Under the pieces are notes generated by a model, which was given only the letters and a program-made list of their open reading frames with translations, was not told the origin of the DNA and ran no database searches. Position numbers and translations under genes: made by a program. A stretch of 64,000 nucleotides of DNA from Rhyacichthys aspro. Its lineage: Eukaryota; Chordata; Actinopteri; Gobiiformes; Rhyacichthyidae. Below, in pieces: positions 1 through 14,699 of this stretch (positions within the stretch are counted from its first letter, which is position 1; the number at the start of each line of letters is the position of its first letter). The stretch is taken from NCBI GenBank assembly GCA_036850595.1, contig CM072153.1:16696169-16760168 (forward strand). Reading direction: 5' to 3'.

Positions 1-900
1 TGTAAATAATAATAAAAAATGTTTACAGAAATGGCCATGTATTGATAATTTTATAGTAGTGGACTTAACCCTAATTCCTACATTTAAACATACTCAAGAT
101 GCACTTTTGCTGCTGCATTATAAATGGAGTTATGGGTGTATTTCAAAAACAGCCTTGTGCTACTGAACGATTTGGGTCCTAAGGTATTTGCCACATTCAG
201 TTCCTTCATTTCCCTCACCCCCCTTTTTAAATTGACATTAAAACACTTATATATATGCTTTCTAGTCTATGGATGCACACTCAGTTTAAAAAAATCAGCA
301 CTGATATAATTGCCATCTGCATCTAAATGAGATAGCACAAATCACAAATGTCTTATTCATTGGAGACATAAAGGAATCTTGCTTCCTTCAAATATAGGTG
401 TTAATACAAAATATAGCTAGAGGACCATATTACAATTAGTCTGAATTGTGAAGTTTGCTCCCTGACCTGAAATGACCCTAATAAACTTGTTGTCAATCCC
501 TATCAACATGCAACTATTAATCAAACTACAGCCACATGAGAGAGTGAAAAGGGCAAATGTTTGTTATTTATGTGTCATCTGCCCCTAAAACTATCATGCG
601 TCCTAAAGGGGAAGTAAGTCCCAAACAATCTGAGCTCTAACTCGCTCCTGTGGGCACCAAGATTCCGCACTAAAACCCCACACTGCTCTCAGTGCTGTGG
701 CCACACGCTGCTCACACACACGTCGCCTGATAAATAGTGTGGAGTGGATAAAGCCTCGGTAGGTCGTGATAATAACGTGCAGTCCGATCAGGCTCTACTC
801 GCGCTGCAGTGAGTCATTTTAGCCATGCAGCCGTGGAAGAACAGGATACCGGGGACTGCACAGCGGATGAAACAGATGAAAAGCTTGGGGATGTATACTT
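1..900. other. Intergenic, no gene seen
   Basis: AT-rich sequence without a coding signal that I can support; the short open frame at 124-309 has no recognisable protein character. From about 600 the base composition becomes richer in G and C, leading into the candidate promoter and exon that end at 1157. Confidence 0.5.
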
Positions 901-1157
901 TATAATCCCGTGCGCACGACAGTCAGTCAGACCACTGTAGATTACAACTCGCCTGAGGATCAATTTGTGGGTTAAGAGAGTGAAATGTTGAGCGGTGACA
1001 CGCACAGCCCTCGTGATTGTGCGCAGTGCTTTGGAGCCACCGGACCGAGAGACAGACAGCAGCCCGGAACACTGCACCTTCCCCGGGTTGGCGCTCCTGT
1101 TGCTCTGTGGAGGCGCGCACACAGATGACAGCCCCAAACGCAGGGCGCCTTGTTATG
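901..1157 (+). ncRNA. Candidate first exon of an upstream noncoding transcript
   Basis: A TATA-like TTTATAATC lies at 899-907, followed by a locally GC-rich stretch that ends at a strong splice donor, ATG|GTGAGTCC, with the exon's last base at 1157. A transcription start about 25-30 bases after the TATA-like element (near 930) would give an exon of roughly 230 bases. No conserved protein is encoded. It lies upstream of the let-7 pair on the same strand and could start the let-7 host transcript, but it could equally belong to an unrelated noncoding RNA. The start is a guess; only the donor is well defined. Confidence 0.28.
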
Positions 1158-4100
1158 GTGAGTCCACTACGCTTTGTGCTGGGTTGCTGTAAACTCTTTG
1201 CTAATCATTTGAAGTCTTTTTGACGCATGGGCAACTTTTAAGGCGGAACAGTGTTCTAACTCTAATTCTTCTAGTTCACTCTGTGCTTTTCATGGATAAA
1301 TGAAACATGCACTGTATCAAATGATAAGCTTTTAGTGTTCTTTATTGACATGAAGCTTATGGTTATGTGAAGTTTACTGCTGAAATAATTTAGCCCAATT
1401 TCTGGATAAGAAATATTGACTGGTTATTGGTCAGTATGTTTCAATGGTGATGCAGTAGGTGACAGAGAGAACAAAGCTGAGGCACACCTTGGAAAAGTAT
1501 AACTTCTTGTTTATGGAATCTAAATGTAAATTAAGCTGTTAATTTGAAGAAAAAAGGTCACATTGTTTTACTGATTTAAAACCAGAATATCAATAATATT
1601 GTTCTGCTGATAATAACTACACCACATAATCACCATAATTCCAGCTGTGCACACATAGTTATGTTTCTGCATTTACTTATGTATGGCTTGATGAAGTAAT
1701 TACTTAATAGCCATGTGGAGTTCACCCAATAAACATTATTATTTTCCAACAACACGTCATAGGCACTTGATGCATGATTCATTTCCATTTGCTTAGTTCT
1801 TTTATGAATGATTTGTGGCAATACATGTGCAGCCTTTCACTGACGCAGATATTTGTTATTAGTAGCACTATTTGATTCATACATAGATAAGAAGCAGCAA
1901 CCAAATTGTATTTTGTATAGCGTGCTTTTTATAGGTGGATTTGGTAATAGGCTCACTGACATTTGAATTTGAAGTTCTTAGAAAGGCAGTCCTGCAGCTG
2001 GAGGAAGAAACAGGTGAACAATGTCAGGCAGCTTTAGCAGGACAAGCCAATAAACCAGCCTCACGATACTGCTGACTGATGCAGAACTTGCCTGTAGCTC
2101 TGTCTGATTCTTCAGCTGAGTGTCTGTGTGTGCAGTGCTGAGTGAGACACAGTTCGACCTAAAGTAACAGCAGTACATGTAAAGAGGCACTTACCGGTGT
2201 GGCTCCTACAGTTTTCTGTGAAGTGCCTATAAACGGGATCTCCCTTGTGACTTTGAAAACATTTTTTAAAGTAGTGTATGTTTATGTGTGCCTGTGTTTG
2301 GGGCTTTAATATGCGTGACCTAATTCCACGTTGAGAAAAGTATCTACAGTGATGGCTGCCTGGTCCTGTGTGTGCTCGTGCACACTCATAAGTGTGTGTG
2401 TAAACATGCACACGCCCTCCCCCCTCCCCCAGTGCTTCCTTGTAAAAGCCGACAGAGAGCACACTAAGTTCACCTAAGGACAGGGAAATGCTTTTCTTTC
2501 CAGTGTGAATCATTTTGGAAAAATGAGCCTCTGGACTGAATTGCTCCAGCAATTTGGCATGTTTCTCCATTCTGCTTTATTGTCTATTTTGGCTGAACTT
2601 GCGGTTCTTCATTTGACTGCCAAGAAAGCTTCAGGTCCTATACAACAGCAAAGCCAGAGTCAATCACTGTAAGTAAGTAAGTGAAATAAATTTCTACAGA
2701 ATGCTGCCATTGCTTCCTGTTTAGCTGCGATTACACTATTGCGACTCTGTGTCCATAGTGCAAGTCTAGTGCCCTCCACTGGGACAATGCCCTCTTTGGC
2801 TTCACATAGTCACTTATATTCTTTAAAAGGGAAATCTCTCCATTTTTCATAAGTTTAAATTAAGATCCTCTTTTTAAGCCCAGTTTTTCGGCACAAGGTC
2901 TTTGCCGTTGCACTCAACCGTCGTTCAGTTTAGAGAACAAAACTCTGCAGTGAAGAGAAAAGAAAGTGTGAGTGGGAGCGGTTTTGGGATGTAGACAAGG
3001 AAGAGGGGAAGGGGGGCTGTGGGGAGTTTTTAATTTTGCAGTCAGCCAGCCCCTTATAATTCTTCTGGCCCCCCGTCAGACGGCGAGAGGGGAGAGGGAG
3101 TGGCCTGCTGTAGGTTTGGTGAGCCAGTGGTGGGCCAAGGCAGCCAGCAGCTGGGCTCTCACTACATCCGTGCTCCAGCCTGAGTTATGAAGGCTGGGGA
3201 ATGGCAGCCAGCCTAATTACAATGAGTGATTGCCCGTCCGTTGGCATTTCTCACATGGTGATTGTCGTGTGTGTAGTATACAAGGGGAAGGAGGAAGGCT
3301 ATTTCTCATTGGCCTTCCCCTTTCTTTCTTTGCATGAGAACAGCCCCAGATTGGGATGTGATTGGTTGGAAAGAAAAGAGATGTTTCATGATTTGGTGAG
3401 GCAGAATTGGTTTTTAGCCAGAGACAGGTGATGTGGCACTGTAGCCAAATCAGTGTTTGGCACAAAATCCTGCACCAAATTGCTGATTGTTACTTCATCA
3501 AGAATATATTAAATTGTAATAAATATACAGGGCACATATTTGATTGTGTTAACATGTGGACATATATCTACTCAAGTTTTCAGTCATTTAGGTTTGGTGA
3601 AAGAATAAAGGTGTGGCTCTGATTTGTCCACTTGAATGTCAGCAGAGCGCACAGAGGTGTGATGTGTATGTTAAGAGGGAGCTGGTTTGAGTTGGTCTGC
3701 CCTGCTTTCTCCACTGTTTTGGCTTTTGTTTCTTCAGTAATGAATTGTGGAAGCTTTGGCTGTGGCTGAAGTGTCTCATAGCAACTGAAAGAGAGAGGGA
3801 GCGCGTAAACGGAGAAAAAGCCAGGGGAGATCATGTGTTTCCTACAAAAGGGCAAGACAGACCAGTCCTTAGCATTGTTTTATAGGGAAACACAAGTGCC
3901 CAATGTATACGTATTTATTAGCTTCATATAAATGCAGCGTCTGGAGCTAATATATCTGCAATTGTCTGCAAAGTTTTAAAACTGATTCAGGCAACCACTG
4001 ATGGTCCTCCATTGCGCCACTAGAGTCTTGTTAACATAATTTAAGTTTATTTGTATGGGGTCCTTTTTCTTTCCTTACACGTATGTGCTTTTATGTGTTC

Positions 4101-7100
4101 ATGCAAATGTTCGCATGTTTTCGCCTGTTTTTGCTAATGTGTGTGAGTGTTCACGCCAGGCTCGTTTTTATTAACTGGCACCCAGTGTTGAAGCCTGGCC
4201 ATGTTTGCCCTGTGACCCAGACACTACCTGTCTGCTGCCATGGTTACGGGGACAGAGCAGGTTTAGTGGCCCGACTCCAGGGATTACTTTCCCTGGTCTT
4301 AACAATCCGGCCTGTGCCCCAGTGGCTGTAAAATGGACCAGACTGCACCCTAACAGTTAAGGGAGCTCTCCACTGTGCCCTGGTGGCCTTTAAAACTGCC
4401 CTAAGTGCTGTGTAAGGGATTAGACCTGTACAACGTAATTGCTCTGGTGTCAGTGACTGTCCCTTTGTGATCTGGTTCACTTGTAGTGATTAGCTCTCAT
4501 AAATGAAAGGGCTCTGGTGCACACTGCATCCATGTCCATGCTTTTGAGCTAAAACACATGGGGAAGTAGTGTTATTATATACAAATTAATGAACAACATA
4601 TTCAGAGGTGGGGTTAAGATATTAATAAAATAAGGTCTTTTAGTTCCCTTTTTCCTTACTGACAAGTATTTAATTATATATGGCCCAAGCATTAATTAAG
4701 GACCAATTTCACGTCTAATGCACAAACATTTGCCCAGCATTGTGTGAAATGACATTATGAAAAGCATAATGAACATGATTATAAATATACAATAGTACAG
4801 GGGCAGCCTTCATCATTAGATATTCTTATAAGTTCTTTTTTAAGAGTAAAAAAATGAGTAGCCTATACATGCCATTCAAGTTCATTCAATGGTAAGTCCT
4901 GGCAGAACTTGATTTGCTGCCCACTAGAAGCTGGTCTTTTTGGCTGATCAGATTGGTGTTGACATTTTAACTGCCATTCGCTGACTGCTCATTATTTATG
5001 TAGCCTTTGATTTAGTGATGGAAAGCTCAGGTTGAATACCCCACATGGCAGCCAGTGCTAAAGCTTGTGCAGTCTGGCTAGCGCACAGAGGGTCAGGAGT
5101 CTCCAGCACAGATTTTGGTGACTTAGCAGAAACATAAAGGAATCTCTTCTTCTCTCCCAGTGACTTGCCGTGTTACAGGTGTCCACCAGATGCAGTGGGC
5201 AGTTTGTACTGTCCCTTGCATGGCATCTACTGGAGATGTGTGTCCACGTAGAGCAGAGCCGTGAAGCTGTTTGTGTTGTTTGTTATTTTATATCATCTGT
5301 TTTCAAAAGGCTTTTAATACATTGCTTTTAATTCAACCTGATACATGGGAGAACACAATAGATACAAACCTTGTAATTCATTACCTTTCATAGCCACACT
5401 TTTGCATTATATGAAAAAAAAAAAAAATGTGTGTACAGTGTGCACAATGATTTTCACAAAAGTTATAAAGCTATTAATTCTGTGTGTATGTGCTAAAAAT
5501 GGGTTGGGTTAACTTTTTAAAAAATAATTTAAAATAATCATAAACATGATATCAAAATAATTTATGTTAGCAATATATTAAAGAAAAAGGCTGTAAATGA
5601 ATCTGAATACAGATCCACAAGACGCCCTGTCTCTTTAAGAAGAGGCTGCACACACAGCTGAGAGGGCTCTGCTCAGTTGTGCCTCTTATTTCTCACTTTC
5701 AAATTTCATTTTCAGAAAGATTTTTCAGAGCTGTGCTTTAGAAGAAGTTAACTGCAGAGCTACTTGTGCTCACTTTTAATAAAATATATTGTGTATGAAC
5801 ATACAACAGCACTGTCGGATTTATACACACTAAAGCACTAATGGAGACAAATCTTCTGTAATTGTGGATTGATTTATGGATAGCCATTTGAAATAGAAAT
5901 TATCATGGGTTTGTTCTATTTTGCGTATTAATCTTCCCCGGACAAGTCGTTGTTGTTACATTTCTAGAATATTTTAGCAAGGGTGATTCATCTGCAGCCG
6001 GTCATGATCAACTGATAAAAATGTTGTGATCACAAATGTGCAAGACTTTCACCCTTTGTTCTTTGCAAAAATAGCTTCTGGTCAGGTGGTTTTATGAGGT
6101 GTTTAAGCAGGACAGTTTACTTGCTGTTTGCCACATTGGTCACAAGTAAATCCCTTGTGCAGGAAACAACCAAGAACATACAACACCACAAACCTCGTCA
6201 GACATTAGAAGGCATGTTATGTCAATGAGTATGAGGCGCTCGCATGTATCTCACTTGCGCTACGACTGAGCAGAGCGGTTCAGGAGCTCAAACGTCACTC
6301 ATGTATCTCTCTGTGTCACAGATCGCACAGCAGTAAGAAACAAAAAGAAATGCACATAGTGAGCAGCTTTTTAGCAAAGCAGGGAGTATTACAGATCGGA
6401 AAAAGAACAAACTACCTCCAAAAAAAGGAGAAGCCTATATTTTAAAATGCTTTTAGTGATCGATGATTAGCTTCCTATATCCCCAAGGTGACAGTTCAGT
6501 TGTTAGGTTTCAAATAAATTAACATACAAATTCATTGATTCAGACTTCTGATCATCTGATGCTTGACTTCAGATGTAATTAAAGCTGTTTAATTACTAAT
6601 ATATACTAAATGTATACATCTCTTCTCATGGGCATTTCCATGCGACATGAACTGATGATTGGGACTGCTGTGTGGTGTGAGTTTTCAGTGCAGGTTGGTT
6701 CGATGCAGAAACAGTTCACTCAGACCCCTTTTGGCTCTCACATTGTACCAGTCAGACTTGCTCCGAGAGGCCCACCATTGTAATAAGGAGCTTAGTTAGA
6801 ATGTCTTCAGGGTTTTTTAGCGTGACACATAAAAAGGACTAAAAGACTGAGTTTGCTTGACCTTGAAAGTAAATCTAAAGGAGTTGTTAATTTGAATTTA
6901 GATACTTAATTTTACTATGGGCATTATGTCATTATATTTTTTTTAATAATGGTATGTGGACAAGGTAAAACTGGGCCATATCAGAAGTGTACAGGAATAT
7001 AAAATATACATATTTATATTTTGCATGTATTATATAGCCAATCATTTTTAGATTTAGTTATATAAAATGTCAAGTTCAGTTTGATTAAGGCTCATTGTTA

Positions 7101-10100
7101 TTATTACTTCTTCAAAGAGGAACATTTTTTCTATTTCCCTCTGTATTCTGTTATTGAAAATACTAGAGAAAAAATATTTTAGGACATAAGATTTTTCATT
7201 TTTTGCATCTTTTTTATTTTGACACCACTCATAATGGTGCGTGTGTGTGCTGTCTCAATTCTACATCCAAGTGTTTTCAGTCTTTAGCTAAGGACAAGAG
7301 CAAGTGGCTTTGCCTTATGTTCCACTACTCTTAAGAGTGTCAGCGATGCTATCCATCTGGCCTCTGGTGAAAAAGATGCCAGATGACTTGGTGCTGTGGC
7401 AGGACAGGACCTTGAGTTTAGATGGCCTGGTCAGTGAGAAGAGGCAGCTTAAAGGATGTGACGTGATTGTGAGCAGACGGCGTGTTAGTGGGAGTCACCT
7501 CAGCTCTCAGGGGAAAGGTGTCACAAGGACACCAGCGGCTTATTCTGTGTCAAGAGGGCACTTGCAAACACAGAATGATAAGAGACACTTTAGTATGATG
7601 GCTTTTCGTTTTGGAAAAGAAAAATAAATAACAACTCAGAATCAAGCAAGAAAAAAGTGGATGAATGATGGGGATTAAATGACCTGAGCAAGAAATCATT
7701 TATTTACATGGTGACCTCTTGAAATTTAATAAAAATTGCTTTCAAACTCACATTGGTATCTGAGTTCTTTTTAGATATAAAACATAACTGTTTTAATTCT
7801 CTTGATGGTTGTGTTCACAGACTAACAATAGTAACAGTCCACTTGTCAGGGAGTCCAGTTCTGAGATGACCCACTCACAGATTACAGGTCTCAAAAGCCC
7901 CCCTCGTCCCTCCTCTTGTATGAACCTGGCAGGACCAGGTGGGTGTCAGCCTCCTTCCCCTGTCCATGCCCCCTCCCCCCACTAGACACAGTGATGGCAC
8001 TCGGTGCCAGAGCCACCCCTCCCTTCCTATGCTGTGCGCCGCAGGCAGGGCCAGGCATGGGATCTCCATCTGTGCACAAAGAAGCCTCCTCTATCTGCAT
8101 ACGCTGCACATAAAAGGCCCTTTTGTCATGAGCCCTGCACACATGACCGTCCGCTTTTCACCCCTCTGGAAAAAAAGATCACTCTCTCCAGCAATCCAAC
8201 CCCACCCCCAACACCAGACTCAGCCCACTCCCACCCCCACACCTCCTCCGTCTGCAGGGAGAGAGATCGGCTGTGAACTTTGTCGAATGGAGACAACCAT
8301 CAGATGGGGCTGCATCCATTACAGAAAGTTCCTGCTCCCTTTTTCATTTCCCCTTTTTCACCTCTGGCTTGTCTCTGGTCTGTCCTCGTGTGCCCTCACT
8401 TCAGACCTTGATGCATTATAGCATCTGCTACACTCAAATATAAATGGGCTCTCGTTTCTGCCATCTCTCTGGTTTTCTGGAGTCTCTGACATTTAAGGGG
8501 CATTAGCAGTTGGTTGTGTGCCAGGTATTGTCCCCCCCACTCTCTCTCAGTCCTCATTACAGAGGCACAGGCTGAATTGACAGCAGTCCGAGAGCTGATG
8601 CTTTTCTTTTCCTCAGTCTGGTGCCTCCTACCTTTTAACCCCTGATGTGTCAAGATAAAGACATAAATGTCCTCACACGATACGACCTAATGAGGAGGGA
8701 TGGACAGGCTGCCATGTCGGCTACCAAAGATGATAGAAATTGATGTTGTGGGATGTTGACTTCGGTTGGGACGAGCAAAGACATAGTCAGGCTACACACA
8801 CTGTCAAGTGCACAGGGCCTGCCACAAAAACGCTTTCCTCAGCATTTCCTTTGAAACACACACAGCCCTGATGCCTTGCTCGCAGCCAAACAAGTGTGGA
8901 TTTTGGAAAGCCCTCTAGCTCATCTTGCTGTCGCTGCACTCGGGCCTGTGGCGGAGCGGAAGGAGAAGATTGACTTCTCCCTCCAGCAGCATGTCCTCTG
9001 CGTGACCCACAGCCGCTTTGAGCACTGGTAGAGGTCAGGGACATCACACAGCGGCTGTCCTCACCTTCAGCACGAGGATGATGACGGGCGGACACACGGC
9101 AAATGTAATGTAATGAATTTATAAATTAAATACACTCACAGACACAGAAAATATTTGTACAGTTCAGTGCCATTAACCATACAGATAGGTGTGCCTGTAG
9201 CCATGACCACAGCGTGTGTAGTAACAAGAAATAATACAGCCAATAAAATAATAAGGTTACACAATTAAATGCCAAAATGTTACACACGTGATAAGGGACC
9301 ATACATTTTAATGAACACAAAAAACCTTATCCCTCTGTGATTAGGTCTGTTTAGATTTAGAAAAGATGCACCTGAAATAGAACTAGTCATTTTATAAATA
9401 AATATGAAAGGTTAGACCTGTTTTTACCTACACTGGAAAAAAATAATCCATTTGTTGTTTTATGAATATGACATTTATGTTGTCAAATGTGTAATTGTGA
9501 ATAGTCTTCACTTGTTTCAGCTAAATTTCAGTCTTTACCCTTGCCACTTTCCCTTGCAAATTTATACGTTTATGACCCATTTTTGTGTGTCTAAAAGTAA
9601 AGTTTCGTTTTCATCGTGTGTACTTGATTTGAATAAGGCTGTAGTCTGAATATTTAGATCAACAGATTAATGTGAGAGGATGTTTTCTGAGGCAGGCGAG
9701 TGTTGTCTGCTGTGCTGATCTAGCTCATGAAACCCTGGACGTCTGCATGCTCAATTAAGGTAGAATAAAAGTACATTTCAGGGATAGTTTTCCTGGCCAC
9801 TCTTCACACATACAAGAATCCAGGCAGGCAGATTCAGGATATACAGGTGGTCAGAACAAGGGTCCTTTATCTATACTGTTTTGTTTTTTGTTTTTTTTTT
9901 AATTGATATAGTCCTATAACTTTTTGCCTCAGATCCAGTTGTTCATTTACAGAGACATGTTTTTTAGGTCATGCTTTAATGATAATCTTGATGTTTTTGG
10001 TGGACAGCTGTAAAAAAAATTATTCATAAGTAATTTGCAGTGATTTGCACAATATCAAGTGCATCACTATTCTCCACCTAGCTTCGTATTAATTTTGATA

Positions 10101-10143
10101 GCTTAATGTGTGTGTTTGATGTGGTTTTAATAAAAGCTGCCCT
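1158..10143. other. Long noncoding stretch
   Basis: No exon could be assigned on either strand. The stretch is mostly AT-rich, with a pyrimidine- and C-rich island around 7900-8450 and 8500-9080 whose open frames are low in complexity (proline, serine and threonine runs) and look like compositional accidents. The islands could be regulatory, but nothing in the sequence proves it. Confidence 0.4.
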
Positions 10144-10357
10144 TCAGGCAGAACCATATTAGCCTATGAGAGCCGGTCAGAAGTAGCTGCTGTTAGTTAC
10201 TGTTAGGGCGCGTCCCTCTTTGGATAGGTCATCACTCGGAGTCCTGATATCGAATAGGTCCATAATTCCAGCTTGTTCCCAGGAGAAGCTCTCGCTCACT
10301 GCTTTTCTCTCTGTCTCCCTTTCATTCCTCTTCTTCACTCCTGTGAAAAACAACGAG
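10144..10357 (+). ncRNA. Weak candidate noncoding exon with a splice donor
   Basis: A GC-richer patch containing GGGCGCGTCC is followed by a pyrimidine-rich run and a donor AACGAG|GTGAGGTC, with the last exon base at 10357. It may be an alternative first exon of the upstream noncoding transcript. There is no clear TATA element and no conserved reading frame. Only the donor supports it, so the left edge is arbitrary. Confidence 0.18.
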
Positions 10358-13300
10358 GTGAGGTCTCTTTAACAATTTAACCTTTTTCTTTTGCAAATGA
10401 TTTAGTTTAATGACAGTAATGATGTTGAGTTTGGGTTACTTTAAATGTCTTTTAATGTCAAATTGTAAATTTTGGTCTCATAATCATGAGGGCTGTACTC
10501 TGAGGAATAGGAAACAAAATGTGTGTGTGTGTGTCTTAGTAAAAAACTATTGCTTCGCTTGACATTTGGTCCGTAGAAAACTCAAAAATTCAGGTCGTAG
10601 TTTGAGTTTTGAATAAATAACAATTTTACTCATCACTTTAAATTGCGGACATAAAAATGAACCCAAATAAAACGGTTAAATGTATGGTTTGGGTGTATGG
10701 TTATGATACCCGTCTGTTATGTTCTTATATTGAAACATACTATTTCAGTTAATAGATTTTATTATTTTAAAAGCTAACTTTATAAATGAACACAACTACT
10801 TACACACTGAGGAACAGTGTGTTTCAGTGTGACATAAGTAAAAGTGTATATGTGCCACAGGCTTTTACAAAGTTCATTTGAAGTTGAGTTTCAAATGACA
10901 AAATAATAAAGTGAAATAAATAAAAGCCAATAATAAATACTATGTATTAAAAAGAATTAAAGTAAGGAAATAATGTAGATTTTTGCTATTACATGAGTCC
11001 TTTAATTATTACTATGGAGTCACTCTTAAGTTGAAGCTGAAGTTTTTAAATATACATAGATATATATATTTGATAAAGTGGTATTTGCATTTGATGCAAC
11101 AATTGTAACTGTTCCTAAAAAAGTGTTTATTTATTATTACTTTACAAGGTTATCAGACAAGAAAGGTGTGTTTGAATACTTTTTAATTAAATACAATTCA
11201 AATAAAATACAAACTGTATTAAATTGTTTTGTAAAACAATACAACAATAACAATATAATATCATTGCTCCAAATACATTTAAGAAATTAGCAGGCTCAAG
11301 TTATTAGCTTAAGTTGCTTATTTTTGTTTTGTCCAGTGTAAAAGAGGCTGAGATAAAATGCAACTGATCACATCATTGCATTAATGAGTGTTTTATTTTA
11401 AATACTGTAGTCATAAAAACAATAATATTACAGAGCATCTTTTCATAGCAGACAGTTAGTAATGTTATGTTAATAATGACAGTGTGTGTGTGCTCATGGA
11501 CACACAGGGTTAAAGCTTGAAGTTATCCTTTTCACTACAGCTGCTCCACACGAGTATTTCTGAACAACCCTAGCAGCCAGAGTCTTTGTCTAAAGTTTGT
11601 GTAAAGACAGTCTGATCATTTAGAGCATCATCACCAGTCGTCCAAATGTGATACTTTAGAGAGGTCAGTACTGCGCATGTCCTGTTTCCGCCATTTTGTG
11701 ATCAGAACATTACGGACCCCATTTTAAGAAGTTTGAGACACAAGGTCTGCAGCTGGACAACTAGAAAATAAACAATTGAATCCTGACACTAAATATATTT
11801 TATTATTTATCATTATGGATCTATCACATTGATTCTTACTGGACACATGAATTTGTTGTGTAAATCTTGTCATGTGTATATTTATTACATTTTCATGATT
11901 CAGAATGTATTTAAAGCTTCAGTGCAGCTTGTTGTCCTGCTCCAGAGTGTGTGTGAGTGTGTGTGAGAGTGAAGATCAGATGAGTGAAAGTGGCGGTCAA
12001 AGTCAGCTGCCTGAGGTGACTGCTGGGGTCAAAGGTCAGCCTGTGTTAATAAGACATGATGTGCTGCGGTGGGACCTGGTCCCAGGAGGACCCAGTCCTA
12101 ATCGGCATTAGTTAATGTGTTAGTAATCTTTACCTTCTTAAAGCAAACAGCAGTGGGACACTCAATGGCCCCTGTGGCCTCCCATGTAACACTTTTGACC
12201 TTGGGGTCATGGCCTTTGTTCCTCGCTCGATGGGGAGTGCCCTCAGAGGTCTCGGGTGTAATAGAGAAGTTGTTTAGACACGTGCGCTGCTCAAGCAAGA
12301 CTACCTCACTCTCCACGCTCCTGCCCTCGCAGCGCAGCCAGACGTCTGTGGTACCATTTATCCCCATGAAGCAGTCCATTAGAATACATGTGTTTTATGT
12401 GCCACATATCATGTGATCATGTTGATGTAGCTGTGGTTGCTGACCAAGCACTAACCCCCTTTCCATCTTCATCCTTATGTCTCCTTGATGTTTGCAAATC
12501 ACTGAGTTCACTTGGTTTTTTTTGTGGATCCTGTGGCAGCACTCTCATATTGCTCTGTGCTTGGTTGTTATTTCATACAGCGATCTGTTGAATATATCCT
12601 TAAGTTAAATTTCATGAAGACTGTTGATAAAGTCTTGGAATATTGCAGTTTTTCGGTAAATATTTTAAAACGTAATAGATAGCTATCTATAAAAAATAAT
12701 AAGATCTGGATGTTACACTAATATATGCACTTCATTGATTTTAAGAAAATGTTTATTTTTTTTATTGTGAAATAATTCTATGTTTTATATGCCTGTCACC
12801 CACCTTTTTGTTTCATAAGGTGCTATCAGTTGTCTCGACTAAACCTTTATTACTCAATGCGGCACAGACTTGTCCTCATCTTAAGAACATGTTTTTTCTT
12901 TCGACTTTAGACTATCATATCTGTGCATGCAAATGACACAACATTATATCGAATTACCCAGAAATGTCTAGCCTGTATACAGAAACATTTCCCCTGCTTT
13001 TCGACATGTGTAGTTTAGACTGTTTTAATGAATTTGCATTTGATGCTTGACTTTGTCTAAGCCTAAATTTACTGTGGTCAGTGTCTGTGTAACAATGTTG
13101 AATAATGCAGTAGTTAAAAGAGGCTCTTAACCAAAACCTAAACTGTATCCTTAAGTGAACCTCATGTAAAGTACAGCAGATTGTGCACACTAAGCACAGT
13201 ATGGCTTTATACAGTCGGTCTTAGTCAAATACTAGTTTCTGCATGATACAGATTCTTCCTAAATAAGGAATGTGAACATATACTCATTATGGCTTTATAC

Positions 13301-14699
13301 ATTGACCCAATAATGAAGTCATGGGATTCTCAATTGGTTAAAACGCGTGGCGAGATGTGACGTGAAACTGCGCTCCTTCTAATTGGGTTCTATAGCTCCT
13401 GCCAATGCAAACGGCGGGAGCAGCTTGTATCTGATTTAAGGGAAAGAACAGAGTACAGATAGACTGTCTCTTTACTGCGTTTTTCCTCAAAGCTATTGAC
13501 TAAAGAGAGTGTGTGCCGCAAACGGGGAAGAGAAAGCAGCACTCACCAAACGTTGCAGCCTGAAGCAGGAGCAGCCATGTTACAGAAGCTTTTACAAGTC
13601 TTTGAGCCCCACTAATAAAGAAAGAACATGTTTTCATGGAGTAAAAAGAAAAGTTGACCCCCACCTTTTTTGTCTCATTGTCTTTTAGTCTTGGAGTCCC
13701 CTGTTGCCCTCTAAAAATCTCAGCAGTTTATAAAGCAGAAATGCAACCAAAATAGTTCCTCAGTGACAGACACATTTTACATATCTCCTTCCTGCTTTTC
13801 TTCCCTTATAGAGGTCGTCTAGTTCAAGGCTGAGGGGGGGGGGGTTAAAGTTAACGCTGCAAGCTCTCCCTTTGCACTTTTTAGAACCACATCCAAAAGA
13901 GGCAGGAAGTTGTTGTACAATAGCGTTACAGTAATCTGCCCCAAATGGAAAAAGCCAAACGCCGATCGTAGAGTGAGAAGGTGGCAGAATAGAGCCATAA
14001 GGGGAGGGAGAGAAAGAGAGCGGGTGTGAGGGAGACAGACATTACAGCAAAGAATAATCAATACAATCTAAGATGGTGGAGACAGCCATGTTTTTTGTCT
14101 TCTCCCTACACCACACTCGGATTGTAACACCATCATACTTCGTAAATCAAAGCACAGATTTTGGTTGTTGTAGGCTTTTTCGAAATCGTGTCTCAACTGT
14201 CTAATGAGCTTAACCGGGCAAGCGCAACCAAAAAAATTAGCTGCGTGACTTTGCTGCAAAATAGCTGCAAGGGTTCATTATGAGCCGGGGCAAGGAGGAA
14301 GTTCATACGTGTATGTTTTTTGCCAGATGTTACTGAACTAAACTCTGGACGATTATGTTTCTTACATGCTTGTTTCTCTACTCTATTATGTCCATTCAAG
14401 CAAGTCATTGTGGCACGCTAAAGAGTTAATGCACTCCGAGAGAGCTGCCAAGACTATTGCAGCCACATGAGCTGCGCCACGTTAAAAGACGGGTTTAATA
14501 ATTTATCTGCTTCTCTGAGGTGTTGCATATTTCAGAGATCCTTTAGCGGGACAGTGCATTCTGAACGCTGCATCTTGTTCCCGTGGCTTGTCTTTTCACT
14601 AGTTGATATAGTAGCTGAGGTAGTGTATAGTGTATCCCAGTATGGCGTGAGAGTGCACTGAGTCTGCGCACTGCCAGAGGAGTGGATTTCTGTGTCATT
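10358..14699. other. Noncoding stretch
   Basis: No gene was identified. The stretch is AT-rich to about 13300. A somewhat GC-richer patch at 13340-13600 carries a weak minus-strand start-codon-plus-donor signal, described among the findings. A homopolymer of G lies near 13832-13842. Confidence 0.4.

Noticed and set aside
2112..2570. Open frame of 152 codons on the minus strand
   Set aside because: Histidine/threonine-rich stretches come from a TG/CA-rich segment; no homologue is recognised and no splice logic is seen.
7939..8421. Open frame of 160 codons on the + strand
   Set aside because: Proline, serine and histidine rich with no domain; overlapping frames on both strands are equally long, which points to a C-rich composition and not to a gene.
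14614..14640. A let-7-like word, TGAGGTAGTGTATAGTG, that shares the let-7 seed
   Set aside because: The sequence departs from let-7 after nine bases, and no complementary arm (CTATACACTACC or similar) lies within hairpin distance on either side.
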